A DNA stretch of 64,000 nucleotides, from NCBI RefSeq assembly GCF_040225985.1, contig NZ_JBBPEU010000008.1, positions 62,001 to 126,000 of the forward strand, in the 5' to 3' direction. The notes under the pieces are model-generated. The model had not been told where the DNA came from. It made no database searches and was given only the letters and a program-made list of their open reading frames with translations. Position 1 is the stretch's first letter. Each line of letters opens with the position of its first letter. Positions 62,989 to 64,000 of the stretch are shown one piece after another. Source of the stretch: Shimia sp040225985. GTDB taxonomy: Bacteria > Pseudomonadota > Alphaproteobacteria > Rhodobacterales > Rhodobacteraceae. Position numbers and translations under genes: made by a program.

Positions 62989-63729
62989 ATGGCCGGCCAC
63001 AGTAAATGGGCAAATATTCAGCACCGCAAAGGGCGTCAGGACGCTGCACGCTCGAAGCTGTTTTCGAAGCTTTCGAAGGAAATCACCGTCGCGGCAAAGA
63101 TGGGGGATCCCGACCCTGACAAGAACCCGCGTCTGCGTCTGGCCGTGAAAGAGGCCAAGTCGCAATCCGTGCCCAAGGACGTGATCGAACGTGCAATCAA
63201 GAAATCGACAGCGGGTGACGGAGACGATTACGAGGAAATCCGCTATGAAGGCTATGGCCCCAATGGCGTGGCCGTGATCGTCGAGGCGATGACCGACAAC
63301 CGCAACCGTACCGCGTCGACCGTGCGCTCGACCTTTTCCAAGAACGGCGGCAATCTGGGCGAGACCGGATCGGTCGGGTTCATGTTCGAACGCAAGGGCG
63401 AGGTGACCTATCCGGCGTCGGCGGGCGATGCGGACGCGATCTTTGAAGCGGCCATCGAGGCGGGCGCCGAAGATGTCGAAAGCTCGGAAGACGGTCATAT
63501 CATCTGGTGTCTTGATACAGATCTAAACGACGTTTCAAACGCGCTGGAAGAGGCGCTGGGCGAATCGGAATCGACCAAGCTCGTGTGGAAGCCCACCACC
63601 ACCACCGAGATGGACCTTGAAGGTATGCAGAAGCTGATGAAGCTGATTGACGCCCTTGAAGATGACGACGACGTGCAACGCGTCACCACCAATTTCGAAG
63701 CCTCTGACGAGGTCATGGATCAGCTTTGA
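62989..63729 (+). CDS. yebC: YebC/PmpR family regulator (TACO1-like)
   Basis: The 246-residue protein begins MAGHSKWANIQHRKGRQDA, the family hallmark, and continues with DNRNRTASTVRSTFSKNGGN and an acidic C-terminus. Members act as transcription factors or as translation factors that help ribosomes at proline stretches. It is full length and is followed by a strong terminator. Confidence 0.95.
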   Translation: MAGHSKWANIQHRKGRQDAARSKLFSKLSKEITVAAKMGDPDPDKNPRLRLAVKEAKSQSVPKDVIERAIKKSTAGDGDDYEEIRYEGYGPNGVAVIVEAMTDNRNRTASTVRSTFSKNGGNLGETGSVGFMFERKGEVTYPASAGDADAIFEAAIEAGAEDVESSEDGHIIWCLDTDLNDVSNALEEALGESESTKLVWKPTTTTEMDLEGMQKLMKLIDALEDDDDVQRVTTNFEASDEVMDQL

Positions 63730-63753
63730 TCCACGTGGTCTGACAAGACATTC

Positions 63754-63782
63754 AAAACCCCGGCCCGGCGCCGGGGTTTTTT
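63754..63782 (+). terminator. yebC terminator
   Basis: An 11-bp stem AAAACCCCGGC/GCCGGGGTTTT with a 5-nt loop continues into TTTTTT. It starts 24 bases after the yebC stop and may also serve the convergent gene. Confidence 0.88.
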
Positions 63783-64000
63783 CATGGCCGGGTCACGATC
63801 CCCGCATCGCGCAGTTCATCCTGGGTCGGATACCACAGGCCGTCGCTGGTCTGGTCAAACATCCGGTCCAGAAACTGTTGCGAGACACCCTGTTCGGCGA
63901 AAAAAACGCGGTCCTTGGCTTGTTCCCTTGCGAGATCCACAGAGGGCAGGGCATTGCCGAAGTTCAGCGCATATTGATGAAAGCCAAGCCGCCCGGTTTC
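63782..64000 (-). CDS. 3' end of a protein resembling the COG3904 periplasmic family (partial)
   Basis: A minus-strand frame enters from the right edge and ends at TGA 63784-63782, giving 72 residues: TGRLGFHQYALNFGNALP, then a helical stretch and WYPTQDELRDAGIVTRP. The LGFHQ and YPTxDELRDAGIVT pattern resembles the C-terminus of COG3904-type ClpP-fold periplasmic proteins. The start is outside the window. Confidence 0.6.
   Translation of the reverse strand, partial: ETGRLGFHQYALNFGNALPSVDLAREQAKDRVFFAEQGVSQQFLDRMFDQTSDGLWYPTQDELRDAGIVTRP

Overview
The window reads as a chromosome segment of a marine alphaproteobacterium of the Rhodobacteraceae (Roseobacter group). This rests on high-GC coding, tightly packed genes with ATGA/TAATG junctions, and family marks typical of the group: VCBS/Hint proteins, an NDUFS4-like complex I subunit, a MaeB malic enzyme fusion, PrpE with TTTGCAAA upstream boxes, TPR-sulfotransferases and the DUF952-pyrD pair. 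The assignment is inference from recognised families; no search was run.

Layout. 1-4706: the right-hand part of an integrated element. It has a leftward tyrosine integrase beside the 3' end of a tRNA-Arg(TCT) gene (4707-4783) and a rightward set of a BRO-N antirepressor-like gene plus three unrecognised genes, closed by a terminator. The other att end is not in the window. 4774-6114: a decayed pair, a HlyC-type acyltransferase and a VCBS-Hint protein, both frameshifted. 6236-11256: an NDUFS4-like complex I subunit, kynureninase, an IclR regulator, and a self-sufficient CYP116B-type P450 fused to its own reductase and ferredoxin. 11251-19392: a compact acyclic-terpene-utilisation (Atu)-like cluster with TetR, acyl-CoA dehydrogenase, AtuA, a biotin-dependent acyl-CoA carboxylase (beta and alpha) and a DinB/MDMPI-like protein. 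19474-29702: housekeeping and carbon metabolism (small membrane protein, YbfF-like hydrolase, glyA, nadK, class III adenylate cyclase, CIA30 protein, prpE, maeB). 29906-34430: a translationally coupled nucleoside salvage operon cdd-deoA-deoB-add-upp. 34510-40591: SPOR protein, a degenerate M48-like membrane protein, a fatty acyl-CoA synthetase (DmdB-like), a DMT transporter and a stand-alone Hint protein. 40687-49477: a leftward beta-oxidation block (FadB-like, thiolase, GST, two acyl-CoA dehydrogenases around a 70-aa protein, two MerR regulators) with rich inverted-repeat structure between the genes. 49592-64000: two PaaI-like thioesterases and a MATE pump, an ArsC-like/pyrD/DUF952 operon, a periplasmic 5'-nucleotidase, DUF1992, tandem TPR-sulfotransferases, SRAP, GAPDH, an SLC13-type permease, YebC and the 3' end of one more gene.

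How the parts fit. Several blocks converge on acyl-CoA metabolism: propionyl-CoA ligase, the Atu-like carboxylase, the fadB/fadA/fadE block and its MerR regulators, and malic enzyme for anaplerotic balance. The most notable non-routine signals are the array of TTTGCAAA-type boxes before prpE (a ScfR/PccR-type site), the interleaved hairpins and GTTTCG/CGAAAC half-sites between MerR and fadE, the TetR-type operator in the Atu-like promoter, the decaying HlyC-Hint module beside the tRNA, and an M48 homologue whose HExxH histidines are gone.
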